From an uncultured Flammeovirgaceae bacterium (GTDB lineage Bacteria; Bacteroidota; Bacteroidia; Cytophagales; Cyclobacteriaceae): a stretch of DNA of 8,130 nucleotides. Where the stretch lies: assembly GCA_946886805.1 (NCBI GenBank), contig CAMPJM010000165.1, positions 1 through 8,130 of the forward strand, given 5' to 3'. The first letter of the stretch is position 1. Each line of letters opens with the position of its first letter. The notes beneath the pieces were generated by a model. It worked only from the letters and a program-made list of their open reading frames with translations. It was not told where the DNA came from and did no database searches. Below, piece by piece: positions 1 through 7,930 of the stretch. The translations under genes were made by a program, and so were the position numbers.

Positions 1-1493
1 TCTCCTGTTGCTGTCCAGCCAACGTTATAGCCATTAGTTGTTTCATCTTCGCAAGCCTGAATATCAACGCCGTCATTTCTGTAGGAATAGCCTTGGTTCC
101 AGGCCAAACCTCCTGCATTTCCAGTAGTGTTGGTTACTTCATTATCGTGATAGGCTATGGTATGCCTGCCCAGATCAAAATCTGTAGCATAAATAATAGT
201 ATTGCCTGACGCAGCGATTGTCACCTCTTTAAATGGAATTGCTTCATCAGAATGAGGCTGGCGGATCATGGCGTCCACCACATCTTTATGATAAATATTG
301 TTTTCAAGCTTTAAATTCTCTGTCAATTGCATGAGGCTTTGAAACGCTTCGTCCTCAGAAGGTTTTTCGCCAGTGCCGTTCCAGTAATCCAGAATATCCT
401 GGTAACCCGGGTTTACCTTTATTTCCAGCGCATTATTGTAACCAAGCTTCTTCAAGGGCCACCATGCCCAGCCGATTCCATTCTCTTCTACAAGTGAAAT
501 TGCATCCGTAAACCAGGTATTGGAATTTTCCCCTGACTCTCCCAAATAAAGTGGCACGTTTCTTTCATTTCTTAGGTTCACCATCCCCTGAATGGCATCC
601 TGAGAATTTCCATTCCAGTATTTATGAAAACTAATCACCAGATTATCATCCCAAAGTTCAGGAAGTCCGGAATAATTGTTTCCCCAGCAATTTCCTTCAA
701 TAATGATTAGATGGTTCTGGTCTACCTCCCTTATAGCTTCCGTTATTTCTTTTTGCAGTTCCCATAAGAGGGTATTCTGATTTTCCGCACAGCCATTCGG
801 ATCGGAAGCAATATTTTGAAATCCCCAGTTGGGTTCGTTGATGATATCATACCCTCCAATCATTGGCTCATCTGCATACCGTTCGGCAAGCTTTCTCCAC
901 AAAGCAATAGTTTTTTCCTGGTTTGCTTCGCTCTCCCACAAGGATGGCTTGCTGCTGTCATAGTCACTGATATCTGCATTTTTGCCTTGACCACCAGGAG
1001 CGGCATGAAGGTCGAGGATCAGGTACATATTATTTGCCTTGCACCATTCCAAAAGCTGATCGGTCATTTCAAAACCTTTTTCCAGCCAGGTTATTTTTCC
1101 TTCCACAGGCTCCGCTTCAATGGGAGGTGTGAAAAGTTTGTAATGCATAGGTAGCCTGATGGAATTATATCCCCAGGCAGCCATAAAATCCACATCAATT
1201 TTACGCATGTGATTTGCTAGCCAGGCATCATAAAATTGCTGTGTTTTCTCAGGGCCGATAAGAGCCTCTATTTTAGCCTCAATTTCATGTTGAGGACCGG
1301 AAGTTTTAAGCATATATCCCTCCTGAAGCATCCAACCGCCCAGGCCTATTCCCCTCAGGATTATTTCATCTCCGTTTTCATTTACTATTTGAGTACCCTC
1401 TGTTTTTAGATAGCTCTGGGCAAGTCCCTGTAGGGAAATACCAAAAAAGATCATTAACAGAAAAGTAATTTGCGCCGGTAAATACTTTTTCAT
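1..1493 (-). CDS. Secreted glycoside hydrolase family 5 enzyme with C-terminal CBM6-like module (3' end cut by window edge)
   Basis: I translated this by hand from the ATG at 1493-1491; about 497 codons are open to the window edge and no stop is reached. Residues 1-25 form a Sec signal peptide ending LQGLA before Gln26, with no lipobox Cys, so the product is exported but not a lipoprotein. The GH5 barrel covers about residues 40-395. It starts with RGIGLGGWM (47-55), followed by SIRLPMHY (111-118), LDLHAAPGGQG (160-170), the acid/base motif DIINEPNWG with Glu220, SFHKYW (288-293) and the nucleophile motif LYLGESGE with Glu319, then WAWWPLK (342-348). All catalytic signatures are intact. From about residue 417 a second module contains GRHTIAYHD and YRNDGVDIQ, resembling CBM6 beta-sandwich domains; it ends at the edge after GWTATG. 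GH5 is a retaining endo/exo-glycanase family. The LGGW start recalls exo-beta-1,3-glucanases, so a beta-glucan substrate is likely but unproven. It is the last gene visible in the operon. Confidence 0.93.
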   Translation of the reverse strand, partial: MKKYLPAQITFLLMIFFGISLQGLAQSYLKTEGTQIVNENGDEIILRGIGLGGWMLQEGYMLKTSGPQHEIEAKIEALIGPEKTQQFYDAWLANHMRKIDVDFMAAWGYNSIRLPMHYKLFTPPIEAEPVEGKITWLEKGFEMTDQLLEWCKANNMYLILDLHAAPGGQGKNADISDYDSSKPSLWESEANQEKTIALWRKLAERYADEPMIGGYDIINEPNWGFQNIASDPNGCAENQNTLLWELQKEITEAIREVDQNHLIIIEGNCWGNNYSGLPELWDDNLVISFHKYWNGNSQDAIQGMVNLRNERNVPLYLGESGENSNTWFTDAISLVEENGIGWAWWPLKKLGYNNALEIKVNPGYQDILDYWNGTGEKPSEDEAFQSLMQLTENLKLENNIYHKDVVDAMIRQPHSDEAIPFKEVTIAASGNTIIYATDFDLGRHTIAYHDNEVTNTTGNAGGLAWNQGYSYRNDGVDIQACEDETTNGYNVGWTATG

Positions 1494-1516
1494 AATTCAG
1501 AATTTAAATTTTACCA

Positions 1517-1568
1517 ATTAACCACGGGTTGTGTCAAAGAGATGGCTAGGCCAAAACCCGTGGCTAAT
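1517..1568 (-). repeat. Long inverted repeat/RNA hairpin just upstream of the GH5 start
   Basis: Arms 1517-1530 and 1555-1568 are complementary over 14 positions with a 24-nt loop. The core CCACGGGTT/AACCCGTGG is perfect. The only imperfection (A at 1521 against C at 1564) becomes a G-U wobble in RNA from the minus strand, the operon's direction, so the transcript can form 14 continuous pairs. The 3' foot ends 23 nt before the GH5 ATG. No U-tract follows, so it does not look like an intrinsic terminator. It could affect mRNA stability, processing or GH5 translation; the role is inferred. Confidence 0.65.
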
Positions 1569-1573
1569 GATAT

Positions 1574-1597
1574 TTGACCCGCCATCTGGCGGGTCAA
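1574..1597 (-). repeat. Perfect 10-bp hairpin between PKD lipoprotein and GH5 genes
   Basis: Arms TTGACCCGCC (1574-1583) and GGCGGGTCAA (1588-1597) match perfectly around a 4-nt loop. The stem is GC-rich in an otherwise AT-rich gap and lies 38 bp downstream of the lipoprotein stop codon. On the operon strand it is followed by AATATCATT rather than a U-run, so it is not a canonical terminator. It may protect the 3' end of the upstream mRNA or be a dispersed REP-like palindrome; the window has only one copy, so the latter cannot be judged. Confidence 0.65.
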
Positions 1598-1635
1598 TTT
1601 GGTTTATAAAACTTCGGAAGAAGCTGAATCAGGAC

Positions 1636-3099
1636 TTAATTCATTTCAACCAGTTCGACATCACTTATTGTAATACCATCAGTTCCAAAGCTGCCGCCCC
1701 CATTGCTACCTGCTTTTATTACCAAGTAGATGGTGCCACTTTCGTCAAATGTTGCCAATCCTTGTGTTCCCGTTCCTGGTGCATCGTTACATCCTATAGT
1801 GGCTAAATCATCTTCAAATGGCTCCACTCCACAACCAGCCCAAGTATTGAGACCCGTATAACCTCCAACTGTATAATCGGTTCCTTCAACAGGTTCTGTT
1901 TCACCAAAATATATCTCAAACCAAGTATTGGCAGCACCTGAACCTGTTACATGAGCAGAGAACTTATATTTCTGTCCGGCCTCTACTTCCACAGCTTGCC
2001 AAACGGCTACATGAGTGTCCTCAGTTGTTGAATTTGAGAACTTTAAACCACTTTCTGTAAATTCAGTAGTGGCTTGAGTGCCAGTACCAGGATTAAACAC
2101 CGTCCAGAACTCATCACTTGTCATATCCCCACCTGTCACAACATCAGCACCTGCTACCAAGCCGTCATACCAGTTACCTACTGGTTCTTCATCATCCGGA
2201 TCCTCTTCCAGGCCTTCTGGTTTAAAAGTATACGTCCATATACCACCTCCAAAATCAATTTCAACAACTAACTTTTTATCTGTTATTTCTAAAATCGTAT
2301 AAGTGATTGATCCTCCTGCTTCAACAGGCATTTGTATTTCTCCTACGTTCGCGACCTTATAAAGGCCAAGGTAGGCACCTTCTCCATTCACTGTAATTTC
2401 ATTTGAAGAAACTTCATAGGTGTGGTCTGAACTTGCCCCCCAAGCTGCATAGTCAGGACCAATACTACTCCAATCAGCACAGGCATCTCCTGATTCTAAG
2501 CCAAGTAAACTGTTGCCTTCCACCCACACATCACCAAGGTTGTCAAATGCAAAAGTTCCATCTGCATAGAAAGTAAATTGGTCGTTTAGAACACAATTTC
2601 TCATTTCCACCTCACCCTCAGGAACTTCCCACCATACTGTTGAACGATCAGCAGGTCCCACAGCAAGTGAACCAGCGCCAGCCAATACCCAAGTCTGGGA
2701 ATCACTGCAACCTGTTAGCAAGGCAAGATTGTCACCAAAACAGCCAGCCGCGGGGTCATTCTCGGCCACTGTGACCGTATTTTCTGCGGTAACCATTCCA
2801 GCTTGTGTAAATGCATTCATTTTAACTGTATATTCTCCAGCCATAGGAAAATAGGCTGTATCAACTTTTTCTCCCATGGCAAAACCAAATCCTGTATCCC
2901 ACTGATAAGAAGCAGCTTTTGTTTCGCTCGTTAAAAGGTAAGTATTTACTTCTCCTTCAACTGGGGTAATTGTAAACGATGCCTCTGGTTTTGGGCCTAG
3001 TTCATAATCCTCTTCATCAGGCGTACAGGCACCGAGAAATCCAACTACCGCCAACAAAAGCAGTAATTTATCTGTAATTAATTTTATTGTTAGTTTCAT
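1636..3099 (-). CDS. PKD-domain surface glycan-binding lipoprotein (SusE/SusF position)
   Basis: This is a 487-residue protein. Residues 1-24 form a lipoprotein signal peptide with lipobox LGAC; Cys25 is the lipidation site, followed by an acidic TPDEEDYE stretch typical of surface-exposed Bacteroidota lipoproteins. Residues about 38-112 are PKD-like (SYQWDTGFG, then FPMAGEYTVKMNAF). Residues about 118-293 form a beta-rich module with TWVLAGAGSLAVGP, TVWWEVPEG and FTFYADGTFAF that resembles lipocalin-like modules of PUL binding proteins; I cannot name its family securely. An acidic linker (EEDPDDEEP, 298-306) leads to a C-terminal jelly-roll-like domain (about 308-486) with FWTVFNPG, VAVWQAVEVEAGQKYKFSAHV and NTWFEIYFGETEP, resembling CBM4/9-type modules. 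No catalytic motif is visible. Its place after SusD and before a GH5 gene indicates an accessory glycan-capture protein on the outer membrane. The beta-glucan specificity is inferred from context. No alternative start is sensible because the signal peptide begins at this Met. Confidence 0.88.
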   Translation of the reverse strand: MKLTIKLITDKLLLLLAVVGFLGACTPDEEDYELGPKPEASFTITPVEGEVNTYLLTSETKAASYQWDTGFGFAMGEKVDTAYFPMAGEYTVKMNAFTQAGMVTAENTVTVAENDPAAGCFGDNLALLTGCSDSQTWVLAGAGSLAVGPADRSTVWWEVPEGEVEMRNCVLNDQFTFYADGTFAFDNLGDVWVEGNSLLGLESGDACADWSSIGPDYAAWGASSDHTYEVSSNEITVNGEGAYLGLYKVANVGEIQMPVEAGGSITYTILEITDKKLVVEIDFGGGIWTYTFKPEGLEEDPDDEEPVGNWYDGLVAGADVVTGGDMTSDEFWTVFNPGTGTQATTEFTESGLKFSNSTTEDTHVAVWQAVEVEAGQKYKFSAHVTGSGAANTWFEIYFGETEPVEGTDYTVGGYTGLNTWAGCGVEPFEDDLATIGCNDAPGTGTQGLATFDESGTIYLVIKAGSNGGGSFGTDGITISDVELVEMN

Positions 3100-3125
3100 C
3101 TGTTTATATTATCTTTTATGGTCAG

Positions 3126-3183
3126 ATGGAATCGCCTATAATCATCCTCTCGTGAGTCAAAGCTTCTGACATGGCGATTTCAT
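3126..3183 (-). repeat. Imperfect inverted repeat in the SusD-PKD gap
   Basis: Arms 3126-3136 and 3173-3183 pair at 10 of 11 positions; AATCGCC/GGCGATT is perfect and one A-C mismatch remains on the operon strand. The loop is 36 nt and contains a short GTCA/TGAC (3156-3159, 3167-3170) that could nest inside. It lies between the SusD stop and the lipoprotein start and is not followed by a U-tract. A transcript-stability or partial-attenuation element is possible; the evidence is only the pairing. Confidence 0.4.
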
Positions 3184-3194
3184 ATTTTTTGATT

Positions 3195-3231
3195 TTAATT
3201 AGGTCGTAAATGCTTTCAAACATCTAATTAA
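3195..3231 (-). repeat. AT-rich inverted repeat overlapping the SusD stop codon
   Basis: TTAATTAG (3195-3202) and CTAATTAA (3224-3231) are perfect inverted copies separated by 21 nt. The right arm contains the SusD stop codon (3230-3228). The stem is only 8 bp with just one GC pair, so it is weak. Together with the imperfect repeat at 3126-3183 it makes the gap after SusD structured. Chance origin in AT-rich DNA cannot be excluded. Confidence 0.3.
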
Positions 3232-4760
3232 TAAGCCGGATCTTGTTCTAATGAAGTATTAGAAAGTTCCAACAACGGAATCGGTAAGAATTCATGTTTT
3301 CCTTCAACGAAGCCCATAGGGGACAAGGCATCTGCAGCCTGCCCAGTGCGGAGCAAATCGAACCATCGGTGGCCTTCTGTTGCCAATTCAATCCGTCTTT
3401 CATGAAAAATATTCTCGAAGGTAGCAGGCACTGAACCCAAACCTACACGTGCCCGGACAGCATCTAGAAGTGCTTGTGCCCTGGCAGCATCCCCTCCACC
3501 TCGAACTAGGGCTTCGGCCTCCATCAGATAGGTGTCGGCAAGTCGTATTTCATACATATTTTGAGGGAAGTTCAATTCAAAATTGCCACCACCTGTAGAA
3601 ACATCTTCCGTTTTTCCAGCAAATTTTGCTATAAAATATCCCGTATTCTCGCCACCTTCTATGTAAGAGACCACACCGGCCTGTGCAAGGCTATCAATAT
3701 TATAAACTGTTGATTTATACCGTGGATCATATTCGTTGCCCTGCGATATAAATTCATCGACCAGGTCTTGGGTAATAGGATTAAAACTCCACCCTGAAGA
3801 GAGTTCGGGAGCTCCCGCGTCAGCATCTAAAATGGTATATCCTCTGGGTCCAGTATTCACATTATACACATTTCCTTCTGTACAACCAGTACAGCCCCAT
3901 TCGCCATTGGACTTAGAAGTATGACCAATTTCAAAAATTGATTCACTGTTGTACTTGTTGCTTACATCCCATAAGTCTGCATAATTATCCAGTAGGCTGT
4001 ATCCGAATTCGCTTGTTGCGCCTGGTGTTCCATTGACCATTTCTAATTGGTCAGAAGCAAGATCAAATTTTTCTTGGTGCAGGTATACCTTTCCTAGCAA
4101 CGCTCTAGCAGCTCCTTCTGTAGCTCTTCCTCCTTCTGTTGCTATGGGCACTGTAGTGGGAAGGTCAGGAATAGCCTCCGTTAAGTCCTTTTCAATTTGT
4201 TCGAAAACGAGGTTCCGCTCTACCTGAACTACATTATACATTTCAGCGGTAGATACAGGTTCCGTAAAGAGTGGAATGTTCTGGAAAAAGCGGATCAGGT
4301 CAAAATAATAGAATGCCCTTAAAAACTTTGTTTCTGCAACGAACCTGCTTTTTAAGTTTGCATCCATTTCAGCTTCAGGGAGTTTGGCAAGGAGTACATT
4401 GCAACGAAAAATACCAGCAAACCCTTTAGCCCATAAATCGCCCTGCGGCCCTAAGGAAGGATCCAAGTCAAAACTGTTCATGACCAACAAAGTTTGCATA
4501 TCAGTGCCCCCGCCACCGCCACCAAGGCAGTCATCGGAGGCAGCATTGGCCACTGCTACCTTGGTGTTGAAACCTCCAACCCAATATACTGCGTCATAGG
4601 CAGCGACTAATCCATTGAATGCTTCTTCTGCATTTCTATAATAATTAGCTTCCAAGCTTGTTCCTATAGGTTCTACCTCCAAGAATTCATCCTTACAAGA
4701 CGTCGTAAACTGAAGCCCAATTGTAAGCAGGAGTACGTTAATTATATATCTATTTTTCAT
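3228..4760 (-). CDS. SusD/RagB-family outer-membrane nutrient-binding lipoprotein
   Basis: This is a SusD-like lipoprotein of 510 residues from the chosen start. I chose the ATG at 4760 over the upstream in-frame ATG at 4787. The inner start gives a classical signal peptide beginning MKNRYIINVLLL with lipobox-like FTTSC (lipidated Cys22), while the outer start would add nine polar residues and overlap the susC end by 11 bp. The N-terminal SusD-like region has EVEPIGTSLEANYYRNAEEA, then DDCLGGGGGG (six consecutive Gly), KFLRAFYYFDLIRFF and GRATEGAARALLGKVYL, the TPR-like helices of the family. The C-terminal SusD/RagB region has FPQNMYEIRLADTYLMEAEA, RAQALLDAVRARVGLG, ERRIELATEGHRWFDLLRTG and ends with FLPIPLLEL plus LEQDPAY, the usual family ending. 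It forms a lid over the SusC barrel and binds glycan at the surface. It lies 16 bp after susC and is surely co-transcribed with it. A Cys pair in WGCTGC is a possible disulfide or metal motif, unproven. Confidence 0.96.
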   Translation of the reverse strand: MKNRYIINVLLLTIGLQFTTSCKDEFLEVEPIGTSLEANYYRNAEEAFNGLVAAYDAVYWVGGFNTKVAVANAASDDCLGGGGGGTDMQTLLVMNSFDLDPSLGPQGDLWAKGFAGIFRCNVLLAKLPEAEMDANLKSRFVAETKFLRAFYYFDLIRFFQNIPLFTEPVSTAEMYNVVQVERNLVFEQIEKDLTEAIPDLPTTVPIATEGGRATEGAARALLGKVYLHQEKFDLASDQLEMVNGTPGATSEFGYSLLDNYADLWDVSNKYNSESIFEIGHTSKSNGEWGCTGCTEGNVYNVNTGPRGYTILDADAGAPELSSGWSFNPITQDLVDEFISQGNEYDPRYKSTVYNIDSLAQAGVVSYIEGGENTGYFIAKFAGKTEDVSTGGGNFELNFPQNMYEIRLADTYLMEAEALVRGGGDAARAQALLDAVRARVGLGSVPATFENIFHERRIELATEGHRWFDLLRTGQAADALSPMGFVEGKHEFLPIPLLELSNTSLEQDPAY

Positions 4761-4776
4761 TTTATTTTTATTTTGA

Positions 4777-7700
4777 TTAAAAACCAATATTTACGCCTAC
4801 CATAAACGAACGGGCTTGAGGATAAATGCCCCTGTCTACACTGAGGATATTACCTCCACCAATTTCAGGGTCAAATCCTGTATATTTCGTGAAAGTCAAC
4901 AGATTTTCGCCCATTATGTAGAATCGTGCTTTATTCAAGCCAATTTTTTCAACAATATTTTGTGGAAGTGAATAGCCTAACTGAAGAACTTTAATCCTAA
5001 AATAATCCCCTTTTTCAAGGTAAAAATCAGAAGGGTTTCCAAAATTCCTATTGGGATCTCCATTTACTAAACGAGGGTAATCATTGGATGTCCCCGGTCC
5101 GGTCCATCGGCCTAGGGCATTAGATTGATAATTGGCTTCCAGAATATCAATTCTTCGAAGTCCCTGAAATATATCATTTCCGGCTGCGCCCTGTCCAAAT
5201 ATAAGGATATCGAATCCCTTAAAATCAGCATTGAACGTAAGGCCATAAGTCAGGGTGGGCGTAGGATTGCCAATTATTGTCCTGTCAGCTTCAGTGATCT
5301 CACCATCACCGTCCCTGTCCTCCCAAATAAAGTCACCTGGAGAAGCCTCAGGCTGTATTACTACCCCTTCACTATTCACATGGTTTTCTATATCGGCCTG
5401 CGTTTGAAAAATCCCTAGTCTGTTAAATCCAAAGAATGAAAAAGCAGGTTGCCCCACCATTGTTCTGGTGATAGGATAGCTACTTGATTGAAATGTCGCC
5501 CCTCCGTCCAAAAATTGTACATCCCCTAAATCAGTAACTTCATTCCTCAAGTGCGTAATATTACCATTGAAAGAAAAGTTGAGTTCTCCGATTTGTTTGT
5601 TGTACCCCAATTCCAATTCTACCCCTGTATTTTCCAAACTAGCAACATTTGCAGCAGGATTTGCAATTGCACCTACGAAAGCCGGTATTCTAGGATTACC
5701 TAAAATGCCTGAAGTTTCTTTTTTAAACCAGTCAAAGGTTACATTAAGGCCTTGGAGAAGTGTAGCTTCAAATCCAACATTTATAGAAGTTGTTTCCTCC
5801 CATTTTAAGTCAGGGTTAGCGGGGGCATCGGGACTCCACCCTATCATCCAGTTTTCTTCATTACCAAAAACATAATTCCTTCCCGGACTGACTGTAGATA
5901 AATAAGCAAAGTCGCCCACATTATCATTACCTACTACACCATAACTACCTCTAATCTTCAGGAAGTTGACCACATTATTGGAGGGCCAAAACGCTTCATT
6001 AGAAGCGACCCATCCTGCTGATGCAGAAGGGAAAATACCATATTTATTTTCAGACCCAAACCGTGAAGATCCATCCCTTCTAACAATGGCCGTAAACAAG
6101 TATTTTTCGTCATAATTATATGTTAAACGAGAAAATAAGGAAGCTACCGTATGAGCAGGGTTTTCATAACCACCGTGGTTGGTGTTTTCTATAGGAACCT
6201 GGTAGTTCATAGAAGCATCATCAAAGTTATCAACCGGAATATCATACTTTGTTAAACTTACGCCTCTGGATGCACCGTCTCTATATGCACCCTGACCCAA
6301 TAATATGGTAAAGTTGTGCTTTTGTAAAGACTTCGTATAGGCAATTGTATTTTCTATATTAAAGTTAAGTACCTTATTTGTGCCACGGGTAAATGCGGTT
6401 TGAATGGTGGTATTGGAAGGATTAAGCCAGAAAACGGGTGTAAAACTTTCATTGCCCCAATAGGCCAGCTTTGTCCCTACGGTAGATCTTACAACCAAGC
6501 CATCTATAGGTTCCGCTTCGGCATAAACGTTCCCCACAACATTATCACTCCATCCATAGTTGCCCAAGCGGGTGGAAATATAGGCAAGTGGATTAGTCAT
6601 TTCCTGTTGTACCACAGGAGAAATACCATAAGGATTTCCAAAAGCATCCCTTCTAACGCCTACATTAGTATAGGGAGAGGCATTTGCCTTTGCTGGATCA
6701 GTTTCCACTAGTGGTGTGATTGGATCAAGATTAATCGCAGAACTTAGAGGACCACCAAACTCACTATTGGTATTCCCAAGACCTATACTTTTTTCACGAG
6801 AATATCCAAGGTTCTGGCCAACTGTTAGCCATTTGGCCAATTTGTGTGTTGAATTAAGCCGAAGGTTTATTCTTCTATATTTCGAAATATCAGAGGCGAC
6901 AATTCCTTCCTGTTCAAAATAACCAAAGGAAGTGTAAAATGTGGACACGTCGTTTCCACCGCTTATGCTCAGTTCATGATTTTGCCTTCTGGCATCATCA
7001 TTGAAAATAGCATCTTGCCAATCTGTCCCTTCACCCAATGAGGCAGGATCAGCATATAACAAACTTCCACCTCCGGCTATACTTGCCTCATTTCTTAAAG
7101 TTGCATATTCTGTAGCATTCAAAAGGTCAAGCTTCCTTGCCGGTGCAGAGGTTCCGTAAAACCCATTATAGTTTACGCTCAATTCGCCCGATTTCCCTTT
7201 TTTAGTTGTTACCAGAATTACACCTGCCGCAGCCCTTGCACCATAAATTGCCTGGGAAGCCGCATCTTTCAACACTTCAATGGATGCAATATCAGATTGG
7301 TTTAAATAACTAATACCACCACCATCGACAACAACGCCGTCAACTACCCATAAAGGACTGTTATTGTTGAGTGTTGTCAGGCCTCGCACTAACACTGTCG
7401 CAGCAGAACCAGGTTGGCCAGAGCTGGAAGCAATAGTCAAACCAGAAACTCTACCTTGTAAAGCTTGTTCTACTCTGGTAATAGGCAAGGTTTCAAGGTC
7501 TTCTGCTTTTACACTGGAAATTGCACCAGTAACGACACTTTTCTTCTGGGTACCATATCCTACCACAACTAGTTCCGTTAGGGTGGAAATATCTGGCATC
7601 AAAGACAGCTCTATGTTTGTCTGTTCCCCTACTGCTACTTCCTCTGTGAGATAGCCGATAAAAGAGAAAACGAGTACATCTGTGGGTGCCGCTTGCACTG

Positions 7701-7881
7701 AAAAGTTACCTTCCACGTCCGTAACTGTACCTTGGGTCGTATTCTTAATTAAAATATTTACCCCCGGTAGAGGCTCATTGGATTCGCTATCTGTTATCTT
7801 CCCTGATACTGTGGCTGTTTGTGCCCAGACCAGATTCGAAAAAAACAGTAGCCCTAAACATGCGTATAATTTTACTCTCAT
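4777..7881 (-). CDS. SusC/RagA-family TonB-dependent outer-membrane oligosaccharide transporter
   Basis: This is a 1034-residue protein, normal length for SusC. The signal peptide is residues 1-20 (cleavage after LVWA). A carboxypeptidase-D-regulatory-like domain covers about 24-95 (VSGKITDSESNEPLPGVNILIK, then GNFSV and FSFIGYLTEEV, each typical). The TonB-box-like segment is ELVVVGYGTQKK (103-114). The plug domain is about 115-226 with LQGRVSGLTI, VLVRGL, PLWVVDGVVV and the SusC signature IEVLKDAASQAIYGARAA plus GVILVTTKKG. The rest is the 22-strand beta-barrel, with the recurrent family motif WEDRDGDGEITEADRTIIG near the C-terminal third and a terminal aromatic residue (MVGVNIGF) for barrel insertion. 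It imports oligosaccharides across the outer membrane with TonB-ExbBD energy, partnered by the SusD protein encoded 16 bp downstream. It is the first gene of the operon; its ATG follows an A-rich leader without Shine-Dalgarno. Substrate cannot be read from the sequence. Confidence 0.97.
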   Translation of the reverse strand: MRVKLYACLGLLFFSNLVWAQTATVSGKITDSESNEPLPGVNILIKNTTQGTVTDVEGNFSVQAAPTDVLVFSFIGYLTEEVAVGEQTNIELSLMPDISTLTELVVVGYGTQKKSVVTGAISSVKAEDLETLPITRVEQALQGRVSGLTIASSSGQPGSAATVLVRGLTTLNNNSPLWVVDGVVVDGGGISYLNQSDIASIEVLKDAASQAIYGARAAAGVILVTTKKGKSGELSVNYNGFYGTSAPARKLDLLNATEYATLRNEASIAGGGSLLYADPASLGEGTDWQDAIFNDDARRQNHELSISGGNDVSTFYTSFGYFEQEGIVASDISKYRRINLRLNSTHKLAKWLTVGQNLGYSREKSIGLGNTNSEFGGPLSSAINLDPITPLVETDPAKANASPYTNVGVRRDAFGNPYGISPVVQQEMTNPLAYISTRLGNYGWSDNVVGNVYAEAEPIDGLVVRSTVGTKLAYWGNESFTPVFWLNPSNTTIQTAFTRGTNKVLNFNIENTIAYTKSLQKHNFTILLGQGAYRDGASRGVSLTKYDIPVDNFDDASMNYQVPIENTNHGGYENPAHTVASLFSRLTYNYDEKYLFTAIVRRDGSSRFGSENKYGIFPSASAGWVASNEAFWPSNNVVNFLKIRGSYGVVGNDNVGDFAYLSTVSPGRNYVFGNEENWMIGWSPDAPANPDLKWEETTSINVGFEATLLQGLNVTFDWFKKETSGILGNPRIPAFVGAIANPAANVASLENTGVELELGYNKQIGELNFSFNGNITHLRNEVTDLGDVQFLDGGATFQSSSYPITRTMVGQPAFSFFGFNRLGIFQTQADIENHVNSEGVVIQPEASPGDFIWEDRDGDGEITEADRTIIGNPTPTLTYGLTFNADFKGFDILIFGQGAAGNDIFQGLRRIDILEANYQSNALGRWTGPGTSNDYPRLVNGDPNRNFGNPSDFYLEKGDYFRIKVLQLGYSLPQNIVEKIGLNKARFYIMGENLLTFTKYTGFDPEIGGGNILSVDRGIYPQARSFMVGVNIGF

Positions 7882-7930
7882 ACATCTTGGTTTTTAGAGT
7901 TAGAAATGATTGTTGTTTTGTTGTCTCAAC

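Noticed and set aside
816..1154. Plus-strand open frame of 112 codons
   Set aside because: It is antisense to the GH5 gene, whose minus-strand frame has intact catalytic motifs; no family-like features in the plus translation.
1506..1538. TTTG and TAAAATTT on the minus strand as a separate GH5 promoter
   Set aside because: The -7 match is poor and the box ends about 12 bp before the ATG, leaving almost no leader; the -33 lies within the hairpin loop.
1605..1630. Short CTTC/GAAG stem followed by TTTTAT after the PKD stop as a terminator
   Set aside because: The stem is only 4-6 bp with a wobble pair and the T-run is brief; too weak to call.
1531..1806. Plus-strand open frame of 91 codons spanning the PKD-GH5 gap
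   Set aside because: Its start runs through the two hairpins and the rest is antisense to the PKD lipoprotein; no recognisable domain or signal peptide.
3171..3179. ATGGCGATT also found on the opposite strand at 8045-8053 as a repeat pair
   Set aside because: A 9-base match in 8 kb is close to chance and the flanks do not match.
4760..4787. Upstream ATG at 4787 as the SusD start
   Set aside because: It would put nine polar residues (MVFNQNKNK) in front of a standard lipoprotein signal peptide and overlap the susC coding end; the ATG at 4760 fits the family better.
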